Notes: generated from the letters alone by a model not told the origin. 64,000 nucleotides of DNA from DATHZQ01 sp965216945 (GCA_965216945.1 CBDCGU010000003.1:3286001-3350000); one strand, 5' to 3'. Positions 25,100 through 34,509 are shown, counted from the first letter of the stretch. Made by a program: numbers and translations.

Positions 25100-26809
25100 G
25101 TGCGCTGGTCAAGAGCATTCATCCCCACGCTCCGCGACGATCCCGCCGACGCCGAGGCGCCGAGTCATCGCCTCTTGCTGCGGGGCGGCTTCGTGCGTCA
25201 GCTCATGGCGGGCTCGTACTCGCTGCTTCCCCTCGGCATGCGGGTGGCGACGAAGCTCGAGGCGATCGTTCGACAGGAGATGGACGCCATAGGAGGCCAG
25301 GAGTTCCTCCTTCCGGTCGTCCACCCCGCCGAGGCGTGGAGGCAAACTGGCCGCTACGACGACGTCGAGGGGATCCTCGTCAAGTTCCAGGACCGGCGGG
25401 GCGTCGATCTGCTGCTGGCAATGTCCCACGAGGAGATCTTCGCCCTGATCGCCACGGAGCTGAAGTCCTATCGCGACCTCCCGCAGACGTGGTATCACAT
25501 CCAGACGAAGTTTCGTGACGAGCCCCGGTCCAAGGCAGGATTGCTGCGGGTGCGGGAGTTCACGATGAAGGACTCGTACTCGTTCGACATCGACTACGCG
25601 GGGCTCACGACACAGTTCGAGCGGCATCGGGAGGCGTACCACCGCATCTTTGCGAGGCTCGATCTCGACACGCTCGCCGTCGAGGCCAGCTCGGGGTCGA
25701 TGGGCGGCAAGGAGTCGGTGGAGTTCATGGTCGCCTCCGCCGCCGGGGAGGACGACGTCGCAGTCTGCACCAATGGCGACTACGCCGCCAACGTGGAGCG
25801 CGCCAGCTCACGGGTCGCCCCCGTCATCGATGATCCATGGGAAGGCGCTCCCGAGCGGTTTGCCACCCCCGGCATTCGCACGATTGCCGCACTCGCCGAA
25901 GGGTTCGACTTTGCGAGCGCCGAGCGGCAGATCAAGAGTCTCGTCTACGTGGTGGACGGATCGCTCACGCTCGTATTGCTGCGCGGCGACCACGAGCTCA
26001 TGGAGCAGAAGCTGGTTGACGGCCTGGGCACGGGGCACATTCGCCCTGCCGAAGGTGATGAGATCCGCCAGGCGTTCGGCGCCGATGCGGGCAGCCTCGG
26101 TGCCGTCGGCGTGAGCGATCTCCGCATCGTCGCCGATCCGGCTCTGCAAGGTCGGAGCAACATGGTCACCGGCGCCAACGAGGACGACTTCCACGTGCGT
26201 GGAGTCGACGTCGCCCGCGACATCGCAGTGGATGACTGGCTCGAGCTGCGGCTGGTGCGCACCGGGGAGCAGTGCCCCCACTGCGATGGCACGCTCGAGA
26301 TCCGCCGCATGATCGAGGTGGCTCACATCTTCAAACTCGGCACCCTGTACAGCGAGGCCTTTGGAGCCACCGTGCTCGACGACGTGGGCAACGAGCGCGA
26401 GATCTACATGGGCTCGTACGGCATCGGGATCGGGCGCAACATCGCCGCCGTGATCGAGAGCCATCACGACGACAAGGGAATCGTGTGGCCGATGTCCCTC
26501 GCCCCGTACGAGGCGGTGATCACAGTGGTCAAGGTCGGCGACGCGGCGACCGTGGAAGCCGCCGAGGGGTTGTACGACGGTCTCCGCGGGGCCGGGGTGG
26601 ATGTGATCCTCGACGATCGGGATGAGCGTCCCGGGGTGAAGTTCAATGATTCCGAGCTCATCGGGATCCCGTGGAGGGTCACGGTGGGGCCCCGCGGATT
26701 GGCGAACGGCGAGGTCGAGGTGACACATCGCGCGAGCGGTGAGACAGAGACGATGGCCGTCGCCGACGTCGTCGGCGCCCTCGCCGAACGGGTCCTGGCC
26801 GAACGCTGA
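25100..26809 (+). CDS. proS: Prolyl-tRNA synthetase (bacterial type)
   Basis: A 569-residue class II synthetase charging tRNA-Pro. Motif 1 is near LLPLGMRVATKLEAIVRQEM, motif 2 in FRDEPRSKAGLLRVREF, and motif 3 in MGSYGIGIGRNIAAVIE. The insertion domain between motifs 2 and 3 (about residues 225-385) is present, as in bacterial-type ProS with post-transfer editing of alanine. The C-terminal anticodon domain follows. The start is GTG 25100 after GAGAGAG. The IS1380 copy ends 66 bases upstream, so its native promoter may have been displaced. Confidence 0.96.
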   Translation: MRWSRAFIPTLRDDPADAEAPSHRLLLRGGFVRQLMAGSYSLLPLGMRVATKLEAIVRQEMDAIGGQEFLLPVVHPAEAWRQTGRYDDVEGILVKFQDRRGVDLLLAMSHEEIFALIATELKSYRDLPQTWYHIQTKFRDEPRSKAGLLRVREFTMKDSYSFDIDYAGLTTQFERHREAYHRIFARLDLDTLAVEASSGSMGGKESVEFMVASAAGEDDVAVCTNGDYAANVERASSRVAPVIDDPWEGAPERFATPGIRTIAALAEGFDFASAERQIKSLVYVVDGSLTLVLLRGDHELMEQKLVDGLGTGHIRPAEGDEIRQAFGADAGSLGAVGVSDLRIVADPALQGRSNMVTGANEDDFHVRGVDVARDIAVDDWLELRLVRTGEQCPHCDGTLEIRRMIEVAHIFKLGTLYSEAFGATVLDDVGNEREIYMGSYGIGIGRNIAAVIESHHDDKGIVWPMSLAPYEAVITVVKVGDAATVEAAEGLYDGLRGAGVDVILDDRDERPGVKFNDSELIGIPWRVTVGPRGLANGEVEVTHRASGETETMAVADVVGALAERVLAER

Positions 26810-26855
26810 CGGGGCCGCCGCACCGGCTGCCCCGGCCCGCCTGCAACGCTTCCGT

Positions 26856-26875
26856 CCTGGGTCGGGCGACCCAGG
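26856..26875 (+). terminator. Hairpin after proS
   Basis: CCTGGGTCG pairs perfectly with CGACCCAGG around a GG loop, 47 bases past the proS stop. A T-tract is lacking, so it may be a weak terminator or part of the next promoter region. Confidence 0.4.
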
Positions 26876-26880
26876 TCGGC

Positions 26881-26889
26881 TGGTATACT
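26881..26889 (+). promoter_or_regulatory. Extended -10 promoter for the rimP-nusA-infB operon
   Basis: TGGTATACT has the form TGN-TATAMT, an extended -10 element, 119 bases upstream of rimP. No good -35 box is visible, as expected of extended -10 promoters. The leader that follows contains three TTGGCCAA-like repeats. Confidence 0.55.
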
Positions 26890-26948
26890 CCCCTCGCAAC
26901 TGAGATGTTGTGTGTCGAGGTGGGCAGGTGCCCGCCTCGTTTGTTGGT

Positions 26949-26988
26949 GGCCAAAACCTGTTGGCCAAGAGATGGCTCATTGGCCAAA
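26949..26988 (+). repeat. Three TGGCCAA repeats in the rimP leader
   Basis: GTGGCCAAAA, GTTGGCCAAG and ATTGGCCAAA are spaced about 20 bases apart just before the rimP ribosome-binding site. The palindromic cores (TTGGCCAA) could form alternative hairpins in the mRNA or bind a protein. Confidence 0.4.
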
Positions 26989-27007
26989 GATGGTGAGGAG
27001 GAAGACG

Positions 27008-27493
27008 GTGAGCGGCACGGCAGAGCGCCTCTGGGAGGTGATCGAGCCGTATGTCGCTCGCGAGGGAATCGAGCTGGATGACATCGAGGTGGTCGGCCAG
27101 GGCGGTGCGTCGATCGTGCGAGTCACGATCGATGCCGCAGACGCCGTTGACGTGGACCGGATCGCCAGGATCTCGCGAGGCGTGTCGCGCATCCTGGACG
27201 AAGAGGACCCGATCCGCAGCGCCTACACCCTCGAGGTGACCTCACCGGGGCTGGAGCGCAAGTTGCGGCGACCGCGACATTACGCCAAGTCGGTGGGACG
27301 TGAGGTGAAGGTGAAGAGCCGCATGCCGATCGACGGCGATCGGGTTCACAGGGGCGTGCTCACCGTCGCCGCAGCCGATGACTTCACCATCGAGACAGAC
27401 AGTGGATCACGCACGATCCCGTACCGCGACGTGACGTCGGCCCGCACGATCTTCGTGTGGGGTGCGACGGAGCCCGGCACCGCCGAGCACTGA
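27008..27493 (+). CDS. rimP: Ribosome maturation factor RimP
   Basis: A 161-residue 16S assembly factor for the 30S subunit. Typical stretches are RLWEVIEPYVAREGIELDDIEV, then DRIARISRGVSRILDEED and YTLEVTSPGLERKLRRPRHY, with a C-terminal SH3-like barrel. The GTG at 27008 is chosen since GAGGAGGAAG lies three bases upstream; ATG 26990 would add six residues. It is the first gene of the operon rimP-nusA-infB-DUF503-rbfA-nrnA-truB-ribF, seven bases before nusA. Confidence 0.94.
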   Translation: MSGTAERLWEVIEPYVAREGIELDDIEVVGQGGASIVRVTIDAADAVDVDRIARISRGVSRILDEEDPIRSAYTLEVTSPGLERKLRRPRHYAKSVGREVKVKSRMPIDGDRVHRGVLTVAAADDFTIETDSGSRTIPYRDVTSARTIFVWGATEPGTAEH

Positions 27494-27500
27494 GAGGAAG

Positions 27501-28877
27501 ATGATGGACTACAACCTGCTCGAAGCGTTGGAGCTGCTCGAGCGCGAGAAGGGTGTCCCCGCCGACACCATTCTCGATGCGCTCGCCAACGCGCTCGTCT
27601 CGGCCTACAAGCGCACCCCGGGTGCGGCCGAAGAGGCGCGGGTGACCATCGATGCCGACACGGGCGAGATCATCGTCTACGGCCAGGAGCTCGACGAGGA
27701 CGGCAACGTCATCAGCGAGTGGGAGGACACTCCCGACGACTTCGGCCGCATCGCCGCCCAGACCGCCAAGCAGGTGATCCTGCAGCGGCTTCGCGACGCC
27801 AAGCGGGAGCAGGTGTTCGATCTCTACGAGGGTCGGGAAGGCGACTTGGTCACCGGGATCGTGCAGCAGTCCGACCATCGCTACGCCATCCTCGACCTCG
27901 GCAACGCCGAGGCGATCATGCCGTCCTCCGAGCGCATTCCTTATGAGCGCCTGGAGCGTGGGAACCGCGTCAAGGCTTTCATCCTCGAGGTTCGTAGCGA
28001 AGGCAAGGGGCCGCAGATCGTCGTCAGCCGGAGCCACCCGGAGTTCATCCGCTCACTCTTCGAGCTGGAGGTTCCCGAGCTCGTCGACGGCGACGTGGAG
28101 ATCCGGGCGATAGCCCGTGAGCCGGGGCACCGTACCAAGATCGCCGTGGCGTCGAACGATCCCAACGTCGATCCCGTCGGCGCCTGCGTTGGCGCTCGCG
28201 GGTCACGAGTCCGGCAGGTCGTCAACGAGCTCCGCGGCGAGAAGGTCGACATCGTCGAGTGGCGTGACAATCCATCGTCCTTCCTCGCCGAAGCGCTCAG
28301 CCCGGCCCGGGTGAAGGAGGTGCGGCTCGATGACGACGAGCGCATCGCCACCGTCATCGTGCCGGATCACCAGCTCTCGCTAGCAATCGGCAAGGAAGGG
28401 CAGAACGCCCGGCTGGCCGCCCGGCTCACCGGGTACAAGGTCGACATCCAATCCGAGAGTCAAGATCTCGGTCTCGATCGTGAGGAGGAAGCCGAGGTTG
28501 CCGCCGGCCCCGCCAGCCCCGACGGCGAAGGGGCGGCAGCCACGGAGTCGCTAGCCGGCACCGCCGAGACGCCTGCCGCCGCGACCGCCGGCCCCGCCGA
28601 TGGCGACGAGGCCGCAGGGGCCGCAGCTCCCGAGCCTTCAGCCGCCGTGGCCGACTCTGCAGGGGATGAGGCAGAGTCTGGCGTCGCATCGGATGCGGAG
28701 GCCGAGAGCGAACCCGCCGGTGACGACACGGCCGTTGAGGCGGCCACCGCCGAGGAGACCGATGCAGCCAATGCAGCCGATGCAGCCGAGGCCGCCGAGG
28801 CAGCCGAGGCCGGCGCCGATGATGCCGGTGACGACGAAGACGAAGATGTAGAGGAGACCGCCGCTCACATCGAGTGA
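27501..28877 (+). CDS. nusA: Transcription termination/antitermination factor NusA
   Basis: A 458-residue factor that binds RNA polymerase and nascent RNA in pausing, termination and antitermination. An N-terminal polymerase-binding domain covers about 1-110, then S1 (EGDLVTGIVQQSDHRYAILDLG), KH1 and KH2 with DPVGACVGARGSRVRQVVNEL and LAIGKEGQNARLAARLTGYKV. The last 110 residues form an Ala/Glu-rich low-complexity tail without the AR repeats of E. coli. ATG 27501 is followed by another ATG; AGAGGAAG precedes it. The stop overlaps a possible infB start. Confidence 0.95.
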   Translation: MMDYNLLEALELLEREKGVPADTILDALANALVSAYKRTPGAAEEARVTIDADTGEIIVYGQELDEDGNVISEWEDTPDDFGRIAAQTAKQVILQRLRDAKREQVFDLYEGREGDLVTGIVQQSDHRYAILDLGNAEAIMPSSERIPYERLERGNRVKAFILEVRSEGKGPQIVVSRSHPEFIRSLFELEVPELVDGDVEIRAIAREPGHRTKIAVASNDPNVDPVGACVGARGSRVRQVVNELRGEKVDIVEWRDNPSSFLAEALSPARVKEVRLDDDERIATVIVPDHQLSLAIGKEGQNARLAARLTGYKVDIQSESQDLGLDREEEAEVAAGPASPDGEGAAATESLAGTAETPAAATAGPADGDEAAGAAAPEPSAAVADSAGDEAESGVASDAEAESEPAGDDTAVEAATAEETDAANAADAAEAAEAAEAGADDAGDDEDEDVEETAAHIE

Positions 28878-28906
28878 TCGAGGCGGCGCCGAGCCCGGAG
28901 GTGAGG

Positions 28907-31051
28907 GTGGCGAAACAGAGGGTGTACGAGCTGGCACGTGAACTTGGGCTGGAGTCCAAGGAGGTGCTGGCGCGCGCCCAGGAGCTCGAGATCGCAGTCA
29001 AGACCGCGTCGTCCGGGCTCGATCAGGAGGCTGTCGACCTCATCAGGCTCTCCTACGACGACGGAGCTGTCGCCGCCGAGGCCATCCCCGCCGAGGCCAC
29101 CGCCGCCGAGGCGACGGTGCCGCCTGCGCCCGCATCCGAGGCTCCTGCCGGGACCGAGCCGGAGGAGGAACCGGCCCCCGAGCCCGCACCCGTCGCTGCG
29201 CTCGAACCAGAGCCGGCGCCCGCCCCTGCTCCCGAGCCCGCACCACGAGCCGATACGCCGGGCGCCGGCGCCGACGAGGAGGACCGCATCCTCACCGTCG
29301 AGGAGGGCATCACCGTCGCCGAGTTCGGCCGGCTCATCGGCCAGCGGACGGGTGAGGTCGTCCGCACGTTGATGTCCATGGGCGAGATGATCCCCGGTGG
29401 CGGGGCGATTCCGGTTGGCGCCCTCGAGACACTCGGCCAGCAGTTCGGCTACGACGTGCTCGTGGAGGAGGCACCCGAGGAGGTCGAGGACGACACCCGG
29501 CAACCGTTCACCGTGGAGTACGACGACGATCCGGCCAGCCTGGAGCCGCGTCCCCCGGTGGTGACCGTGATGGGTCACGTCGACCACGGCAAGACTCAGC
29601 TGCTCGATACGATCCGGCGTGCCAACGTCGTGGCGGGCGAGGCAGGTGGCATCACCCAGCACATCGGTGCGTATCAGGTGGCTGCCAACGGGCAGAAGAT
29701 CACATTCATCGACACCCCGGGTCACGAGGCCTTCACGGCCCTGCGGGCTCGTGGTGCCGACATCACCGATATCGTCATCCTCGTGGTGGCCGCCGACGAC
29801 GGCGTGATGCCGCAGACGGTCGAGGCCATCGATCACGCCAAGGCGTCCGGGGTCCCCATCATCGTGGCCATCAACAAGATGGACCTCGAGGCGGCGGATC
29901 CGTACGGGGTCCGGGCTGCGCTCACCCAGCACGGCATCGTGGTCGCCGAGCTCGGCGGAGATGTCGAATCGGTGGAGGTCTCGGCGCTCGAGAACACCGG
30001 CATCGACGATCTGCTCGAAGTCGTTGCCCTCACGTCCGAGCTCGAGGAGCTCAAGGCCAACCCGAAGGCGCCCGCCGTCGGCACGGTCATCGAGAGCCAG
30101 CTCGAGGTGGGCCGCGGTCCGGTGGCGACGGTCATCGTCCAACGCGGCACGCTCAAGCGTGGCGACGCCATCGCCGCCGGAGCCGTGAGCGGGCGGGTCC
30201 GGGCGATGTTCGACGAGAACGGGAATCAGCTCAAGACCGCAACGCCGAGCACGCCCGTGCTCGTCATGGGCTGGGACGATGTCCCGATGGCGGGCGACAT
30301 GTTCCAGGTCGTCAAGAACGAGCGCACGGCGCGCAAACTGGCCCAGCAGCAGCTCGACCGGCAACGCGCCGAAGAGCTCGTCGTGCCCTCGGCGACGGAG
30401 CGGCTCGGTCAGTTGCTCGAGCAGCTGCGAACCCAGGATCACGCCGAGCTTCGCATCATCGTCAAAGCCGATGCGCACGGTTCCCTCGAAGCATTGCGCG
30501 ACGCCATCGGCAAGATCACCCGCGACGACGGCCGCGTGCATCTCATCCGCGGTGGCGTCGGGGGTATCACCGCCAACGACGTCACGCTCGCCGAAGCGTC
30601 CGAGGCGATCATCTACGGTTTCAACGTCCGTCCAGATGCCGGCGCCCGCAAGGCGGGCAAGGAACGGAGCATCGACATCCGCACGTTCGCCATCATCTAC
30701 GAGCTGCTCGAGGACGTCGAGTCGCTGCTGGTCGGTGAGCTGGTGCCGGAGGAGGTCGAGTCCTTCCTCGGCGTCGCCGATGTTCGCGCCACATTCCGTG
30801 CCCCCCGCTACGGTCTGGTCGCCGGGTGCTACGTCACCGAAGGTGAGATCAACCGCAACGCCAAGGCGCGGCTCGTGCGTGACGGCGTCGTCATCTACGA
30901 CGGCCGGATTGCCTCGCTGCGACGCTTCAAGGACGACGTGCCAACGGTGGCCGCGGGCTTCGAATGCGGCATCGGTCTCGAGAACTTCCGAGACATCAAG
31001 GAAGGCGACACGATCGAGTCGTACGAAGTGCGCGAGGTCGCCCGCACCTGA
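28907..31051 (+). CDS. infB: Translation initiation factor IF-2
   Basis: A 714-residue GTPase that places fMet-tRNA on the 30S subunit. The start at GTG 28907 gives the family's N-terminal MAKQRVYELARELG and has GGAGG five bases upstream; GTG 28874, overlapping the nusA stop as GTGA, is the alternative. An Ala/Pro/Glu-rich stretch covers about 50-135. The G domain carries GHVDHGKT, DTPGHEAF and NKMD; domains II, III and C2 follow. YlxR, often between nusA and infB, is absent. Confidence 0.97.
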   Translation: MAKQRVYELARELGLESKEVLARAQELEIAVKTASSGLDQEAVDLIRLSYDDGAVAAEAIPAEATAAEATVPPAPASEAPAGTEPEEEPAPEPAPVAALEPEPAPAPAPEPAPRADTPGAGADEEDRILTVEEGITVAEFGRLIGQRTGEVVRTLMSMGEMIPGGGAIPVGALETLGQQFGYDVLVEEAPEEVEDDTRQPFTVEYDDDPASLEPRPPVVTVMGHVDHGKTQLLDTIRRANVVAGEAGGITQHIGAYQVAANGQKITFIDTPGHEAFTALRARGADITDIVILVVAADDGVMPQTVEAIDHAKASGVPIIVAINKMDLEAADPYGVRAALTQHGIVVAELGGDVESVEVSALENTGIDDLLEVVALTSELEELKANPKAPAVGTVIESQLEVGRGPVATVIVQRGTLKRGDAIAAGAVSGRVRAMFDENGNQLKTATPSTPVLVMGWDDVPMAGDMFQVVKNERTARKLAQQQLDRQRAEELVVPSATERLGQLLEQLRTQDHAELRIIVKADAHGSLEALRDAIGKITRDDGRVHLIRGGVGGITANDVTLAEASEAIIYGFNVRPDAGARKAGKERSIDIRTFAIIYELLEDVESLLVGELVPEEVESFLGVADVRATFRAPRYGLVAGCYVTEGEINRNAKARLVRDGVVIYDGRIASLRRFKDDVPTVAAGFECGIGLENFRDIKEGDTIESYEVREVART

Positions 31052-31058
31052 GGAAGCC

Positions 31059-31352
31059 ATGCACGCCGCGGCGCTACGCATCGAGCTGCGCATCCGTGAG
31101 GCGCGATCCCTCAAGGAGAAACGGCACACGGTGAAGTCGGTCATCGCCCAGCTCAGCAGCAGCCACAATGTCGCCGTGGCTGAGGTGGACGACCATGAGA
31201 AATGGCACAAGGCCACGCTGGGTGTTGCCGCGGTGGGGCCCCAGGCAGGGCACCTCACCCGCGTCCTTCACGGAGTTCGCCGGCACCTGGAGGGGCGTCC
31301 GGACGTCGAGGTCCTGCGCATCAGCGAGGGGCAGTGCGAGGGGTTGGAATGA
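31059..31352 (+). CDS. DUF503 (YlxP-like) protein
   Basis: A 97-residue protein of the DUF503 family, which regularly lies between infB and rbfA. Key features are the strand ALRIELRIREARSLKEKRH followed by VKSVIAQLSSSHNVAVAEVD and KWHKATLGVAAV. The biochemical role is unknown; its place suggests translation or ribosome assembly. The start ATG is eight bases after the infB stop and the gene ends overlapping rbfA (ATGA). Confidence 0.9.
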   Translation: MHAAALRIELRIREARSLKEKRHTVKSVIAQLSSSHNVAVAEVDDHEKWHKATLGVAAVGPQAGHLTRVLHGVRRHLEGRPDVEVLRISEGQCEGLE

Positions 31353-31708
31353 AACAGGAGCGATCGTCGCGCATGCGAAAGATCGACGAGCTGATGCGGG
31401 AGGTCCTCGCCGAGGAGGTGGGCCTCCTGAAGGATCCCCGCATCGGGTTCGTCACGATCACGGGGGTCGAGACGTCTCCGGATCTTCGTCGAGCGTCGGT
31501 GTTCTACTCGGTGCTCGGCGATGATGCCGAGGTCGAGGCCACCGGGGAGGCCCTGCAGCATGCGGCACCACATCTGCAAGGACGCGTCGGTGCGCAGGTA
31601 CGGATGAAGTACACGCCCCGGCTCGAGTTTCGCATCGACCCGGCCATCGAGCACGGTCTCCGCATGAGCCAGCTGCTGCGAGAGATCGAGACGGAGGACG
31701 GGGAATGA
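31349..31708 (+). CDS. rbfA: Ribosome-binding factor A
   Basis: A 119-residue KH-fold protein for late 30S maturation. Motifs: MRKIDELMREVLAEEV at the start, DPRIGFVTITGVETSPDLRRA, and YTPRLEFRIDPAIEHGLRM. It starts within the DUF503 stop (ATGA) and ends overlapping nrnA, so translation of the whole run is coupled. Confidence 0.95.
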   Translation: MKQERSSRMRKIDELMREVLAEEVGLLKDPRIGFVTITGVETSPDLRRASVFYSVLGDDAEVEATGEALQHAAPHLQGRVGAQVRMKYTPRLEFRIDPAIEHGLRMSQLLREIETEDGE

Positions 31709-32658
31709 GCGCCATCGACGCGGTGGCAACCGAAATCGAGTCGGCCCAGCGGCTCGTCGTCGTCGGCCATGTTGGTCCCGATGGCGATGCTCTCGGCTCG
31801 ATGCTGGCACTGGCGGCGGGGGCGCGGGCCGCAGGCAAGGAGGCGTACGCCACCTTCGGCGAGCCGTTCGTGCTGCCGCATCAGCTGGAGTTCTTGGATA
31901 CCACGACCCTCGTGCCGGTGTCGGCCGTTCCCCGTCCGCTCGATCTGCTCGTCGTCGTGGACTGCGGAGATCGTGGCAGGCTCGGCAGTGCCGGGGAGCT
32001 CGCCGATGCCGCTGCCCGGGTGGCCGTCATCGACCATCACCGCACGAACGGTGGGTTTGGCGACGCCTGCTGGGTCGAACCCGATGCCGGTGCGACCGCA
32101 CAGCTCGTCCATCGCCTGCTCGTCCATCTCGGATGGGACATCAGCCCGGAGATGGCACGAGCGCTCTACACGGGGATCGTCACCGATACCGGCCGGTTCC
32201 AGTACTCGTCGACGAGCCCCGAGGTCCATGCCATCGCCGCGGCTTTGCTCGAGGCCGGCGTCGAGCCCGACGTGATCGGGCAGCGGTTGTTCGCCTCGTC
32301 ACCGTTCGCCTACCTCGGGGTGGCGGGCGCCGTCATGTCGCGTGCCCGGCTGGAACCAGAGTTGCGCCTCGTGTGGTCGAGCCTCACGATCGCCGATCTC
32401 GACGACGCCGGTATCGGTTACGAGGCGGCGGACGGGCTCATCGACCTCATCCGCATCGCCGAAGAAGCGCAGGTCGCCTGCCTGCTGCGCGAGGTCGGTC
32501 CGGGACGGACCAAGGGGAGCCTGCGATCCCGTGGTGCGGTCGACGTCGGTGCCGTCGCTCTCTCGCTCGGTGGGGGCGGCCACCACAATGCGGCGGGGTT
32601 CACCGTGGAGGCCACCATCGAGGAGGCGATTGCACGGATTCGGGAGGCACTGAAGTGA
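31705..32658 (+). CDS. nrnA: DHH-family bifunctional oligoribonuclease/pAp phosphatase
   Basis: A 317-residue DHH/DHHA1 phosphoesterase that degrades nanoRNA and 3'-phosphoadenosine 5'-phosphate. The motifs are GHVGPDGDALGS (His22, Asp26, Asp28), VVDCGD, the DHH triad in VAVIDHHRT, and GGGHHNAAGF in the DHHA1 domain. Between rbfA and truB, as in most actinobacteria. Both ends overlap neighbours by four bases. Confidence 0.94.
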   Translation: MSAIDAVATEIESAQRLVVVGHVGPDGDALGSMLALAAGARAAGKEAYATFGEPFVLPHQLEFLDTTTLVPVSAVPRPLDLLVVVDCGDRGRLGSAGELADAAARVAVIDHHRTNGGFGDACWVEPDAGATAQLVHRLLVHLGWDISPEMARALYTGIVTDTGRFQYSSTSPEVHAIAAALLEAGVEPDVIGQRLFASSPFAYLGVAGAVMSRARLEPELRLVWSSLTIADLDDAGIGYEAADGLIDLIRIAEEAQVACLLREVGPGRTKGSLRSRGAVDVGAVALSLGGGGHHNAAGFTVEATIEEAIARIREALK

Positions 32659-33563
32659 GCCGTGACGAGCCGCACGTCGGGTTCGTGCTCGTCGACAAGC
32701 CCAGCGGGTGGACATCCCACGACGTCGTCGCCAAGACGCGCAAGCTCGCCGGGCAACGCAAGGTCGGGCATGCCGGGACTCTCGACCCCATGGCCACAGG
32801 GCTGCTCGTCGAAGGCCTCGGCAGGGCCACGCGTCTCCTCCGGTTCGTCCAAGCCGGACGGAAGGAGTACGTCGCCACAGCTTGCTTCGGCGTTGCCACC
32901 GACAGTCTCGACGCCGACGGCGCCGTCTTGTCACGCGAGCCGATGCCGGTGACCGTCGACGACGTACGGAGCGTCCTGCCTCGATTTCTGGGCACGATCC
33001 ACCAGGTCCCACCGATGGTGTCGGCCCGCAAGGTCGAAGGACGCCGGCTCTACCAGCTGGCTCGTGAGGGAACCGAGGTGGAGCGAGAGGCGCGGCCGGT
33101 GACGATCGATGAGATCGCGATCCTCGAGTTTGCTCCGTCCGACTACCCCGAGCTCACTCTCCGGGTTCGCTGTTCGACCGGCACGTACGTCCGCACGCTT
33201 GCCGACGACATTGCGATGGCACTCGGTGGCAGAGCCCATCTCCTGGCATTGCGGCGCACGGCCAACGGCGACATGCGCGTCGAGCACGCACACTCCGTCG
33301 AGACGTTGGAGGCGCTGGCCGCCGAGGGGCGGTTTGCCGATGCGGTCATCGATCCTGCCGAGGGGCTCGGCCACATGGACGCGCTGCAGCTCGACAGCCG
33401 GCGTGCCGCGGCCGTCCGCAACGGCATGTCGTTTCCGCAGAGCGCCTTCGGTGGCGCGGTGGAGGGGAAGGGTCCCTACCGCATGGTCGACGACGCCGGG
33501 CGCCTGCTCGCCGTTTACGGCCGCCACGGCAACACGATCCGACCGGAGGTCGTGTTGGGATGA
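32655..33563 (+). CDS. truB: tRNA pseudouridine(55) synthase
   Basis: A 302-residue enzyme isomerising U55 in the T-loop of tRNAs. The catalytic aspartate is Asp44 in VGHAGTLDPMATG. LVDKPSGWTSHDVV marks the N-terminus, and VRCSTGTYVRTLADDIA and the PUA-like C-terminal part follow. It starts at GTG overlapping the nrnA stop and ends overlapping ribF (ATGA). Confidence 0.95.
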   Translation: MSRDEPHVGFVLVDKPSGWTSHDVVAKTRKLAGQRKVGHAGTLDPMATGLLVEGLGRATRLLRFVQAGRKEYVATACFGVATDSLDADGAVLSREPMPVTVDDVRSVLPRFLGTIHQVPPMVSARKVEGRRLYQLAREGTEVEREARPVTIDEIAILEFAPSDYPELTLRVRCSTGTYVRTLADDIAMALGGRAHLLALRRTANGDMRVEHAHSVETLEALAAEGRFADAVIDPAEGLGHMDALQLDSRRAAAVRNGMSFPQSAFGGAVEGKGPYRMVDDAGRLLAVYGRHGNTIRPEVVLG

Positions 33564-34482
33564 AGGTGATCGAGGGGCCGTTCGATACATGGCCGGCGCC
33601 CGACCGAGGCGCCGCAGTGACGATCGGCGTGTACGACGGCGTCCATCGCGGCCACCAGCGCGTCATCCACGGCCTTTCCGAATCGGCGAGAGAGCGAGAT
33701 CTCGCGGTGACGGTCGTCACCTTCCGCCGTCATCCGGCATTCGTGCTGGCTCCAGATCGTGTGCCACCTCAGCTCACGACTTTGGAGCAGCGGCCTCGAG
33801 CTCCTTGCGTCGCTGAGCGTGGACCAGGTGGCGTTGCTCGACTTCGATGAGAGACTGCGCAGTCAGACCCCGGAGGCGTTCGTCGACGAGGTGCTCGTGA
33901 GCGGCCTCGATACGCGCCTGGTTTCCGTCGGCACGGGATTCCGCTTCGGGCACCGGCAAGCCGGGGATCTCGAGTTGCTCGACGCCCTCGGTGCGACACG
34001 GGGCTTCGTGGTCGATGCCGTGCCCCTGGTGGGGGAGTCCGAGCCGTTCTCGGCGACGCGGATCAGGCAAGCGCTCGCCGCAGGCGATCTCGAGACGGTC
34101 GAAGCCCAGCCTCGGAAGACGTTTTGCGGTGTGCGGGACCGTGGTGCCTGGAGACGGGCGCGGAAGGACCATCGGTGTGCCGACCGCCAATCTCGGCTTG
34201 GGCGCGCATCAAGCGCTCCCGGCCGCCGGCGTCTACGCCGTCCGGGCCCACATCGGAGAGACGGCCCACCCGGCCGTGGCCAACATCGGCACCCGCCCCA
34301 CGTTTGGGGGAACCCGCACGGTCTTCGAGGTGCATGTGCTCGACGGGGAGCCCGAGCTGTACGGCCTGGACCTGTGTGTCAGCTTCGTCGCCCACATCAG
34401 GGACGAGCGCCGTTTTGACGGCGTGGAGGCGCTCGTGAGCCAGATTCATCGTGACATCGATGCGGCGCGGGCCCTCGTGTAG
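33560..34482 (+). pseudogene. ribF: Bifunctional riboflavin kinase/FAD synthetase with two apparent +1 frame changes
   Basis: All parts of RibF are present, but in three frames. From 33560 the frame encodes GVYDGVHRGHQRV (adenylyltransferase GxFDGxHxGH motif) to LTTLEQR. Conserved sequence then continues one frame over (LELLASLSVDQVALLDFDE) and changes again near 34110 to the kinase domain (CGTVVPGDGRGRTIGVPTANL). Removing one C at 33794/33795 and one at 34110/34111 restores a 306-residue protein with full motif order. Both places read G-CCTCG where G-CTCG is expected. RibF makes FMN and FAD and is normally essential, so sequencing error, a programmed shift or true decay must be told apart. 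The start overlaps truB. Confidence 0.8.
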
Positions 34483-34509
34483 GAACGTCGCGGCACAACG
34501 GGATCGTCC

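Noticed and set aside
28865..31258. A 797-residue open frame on the minus strand antisense to infB
   Set aside because: It mirrors the codon bias of the real gene in a GC-rich genome, has no recognisable motif, and the plus strand encodes clear IF-2.
33780..34120. Programmed frameshifting at CCT-C as the sole explanation for ribF
   Set aside because: The same CCTCGAGCT sequence is read without a shift in ispG, and no stimulatory structure is evident, so I do not claim it, though it stays possible.
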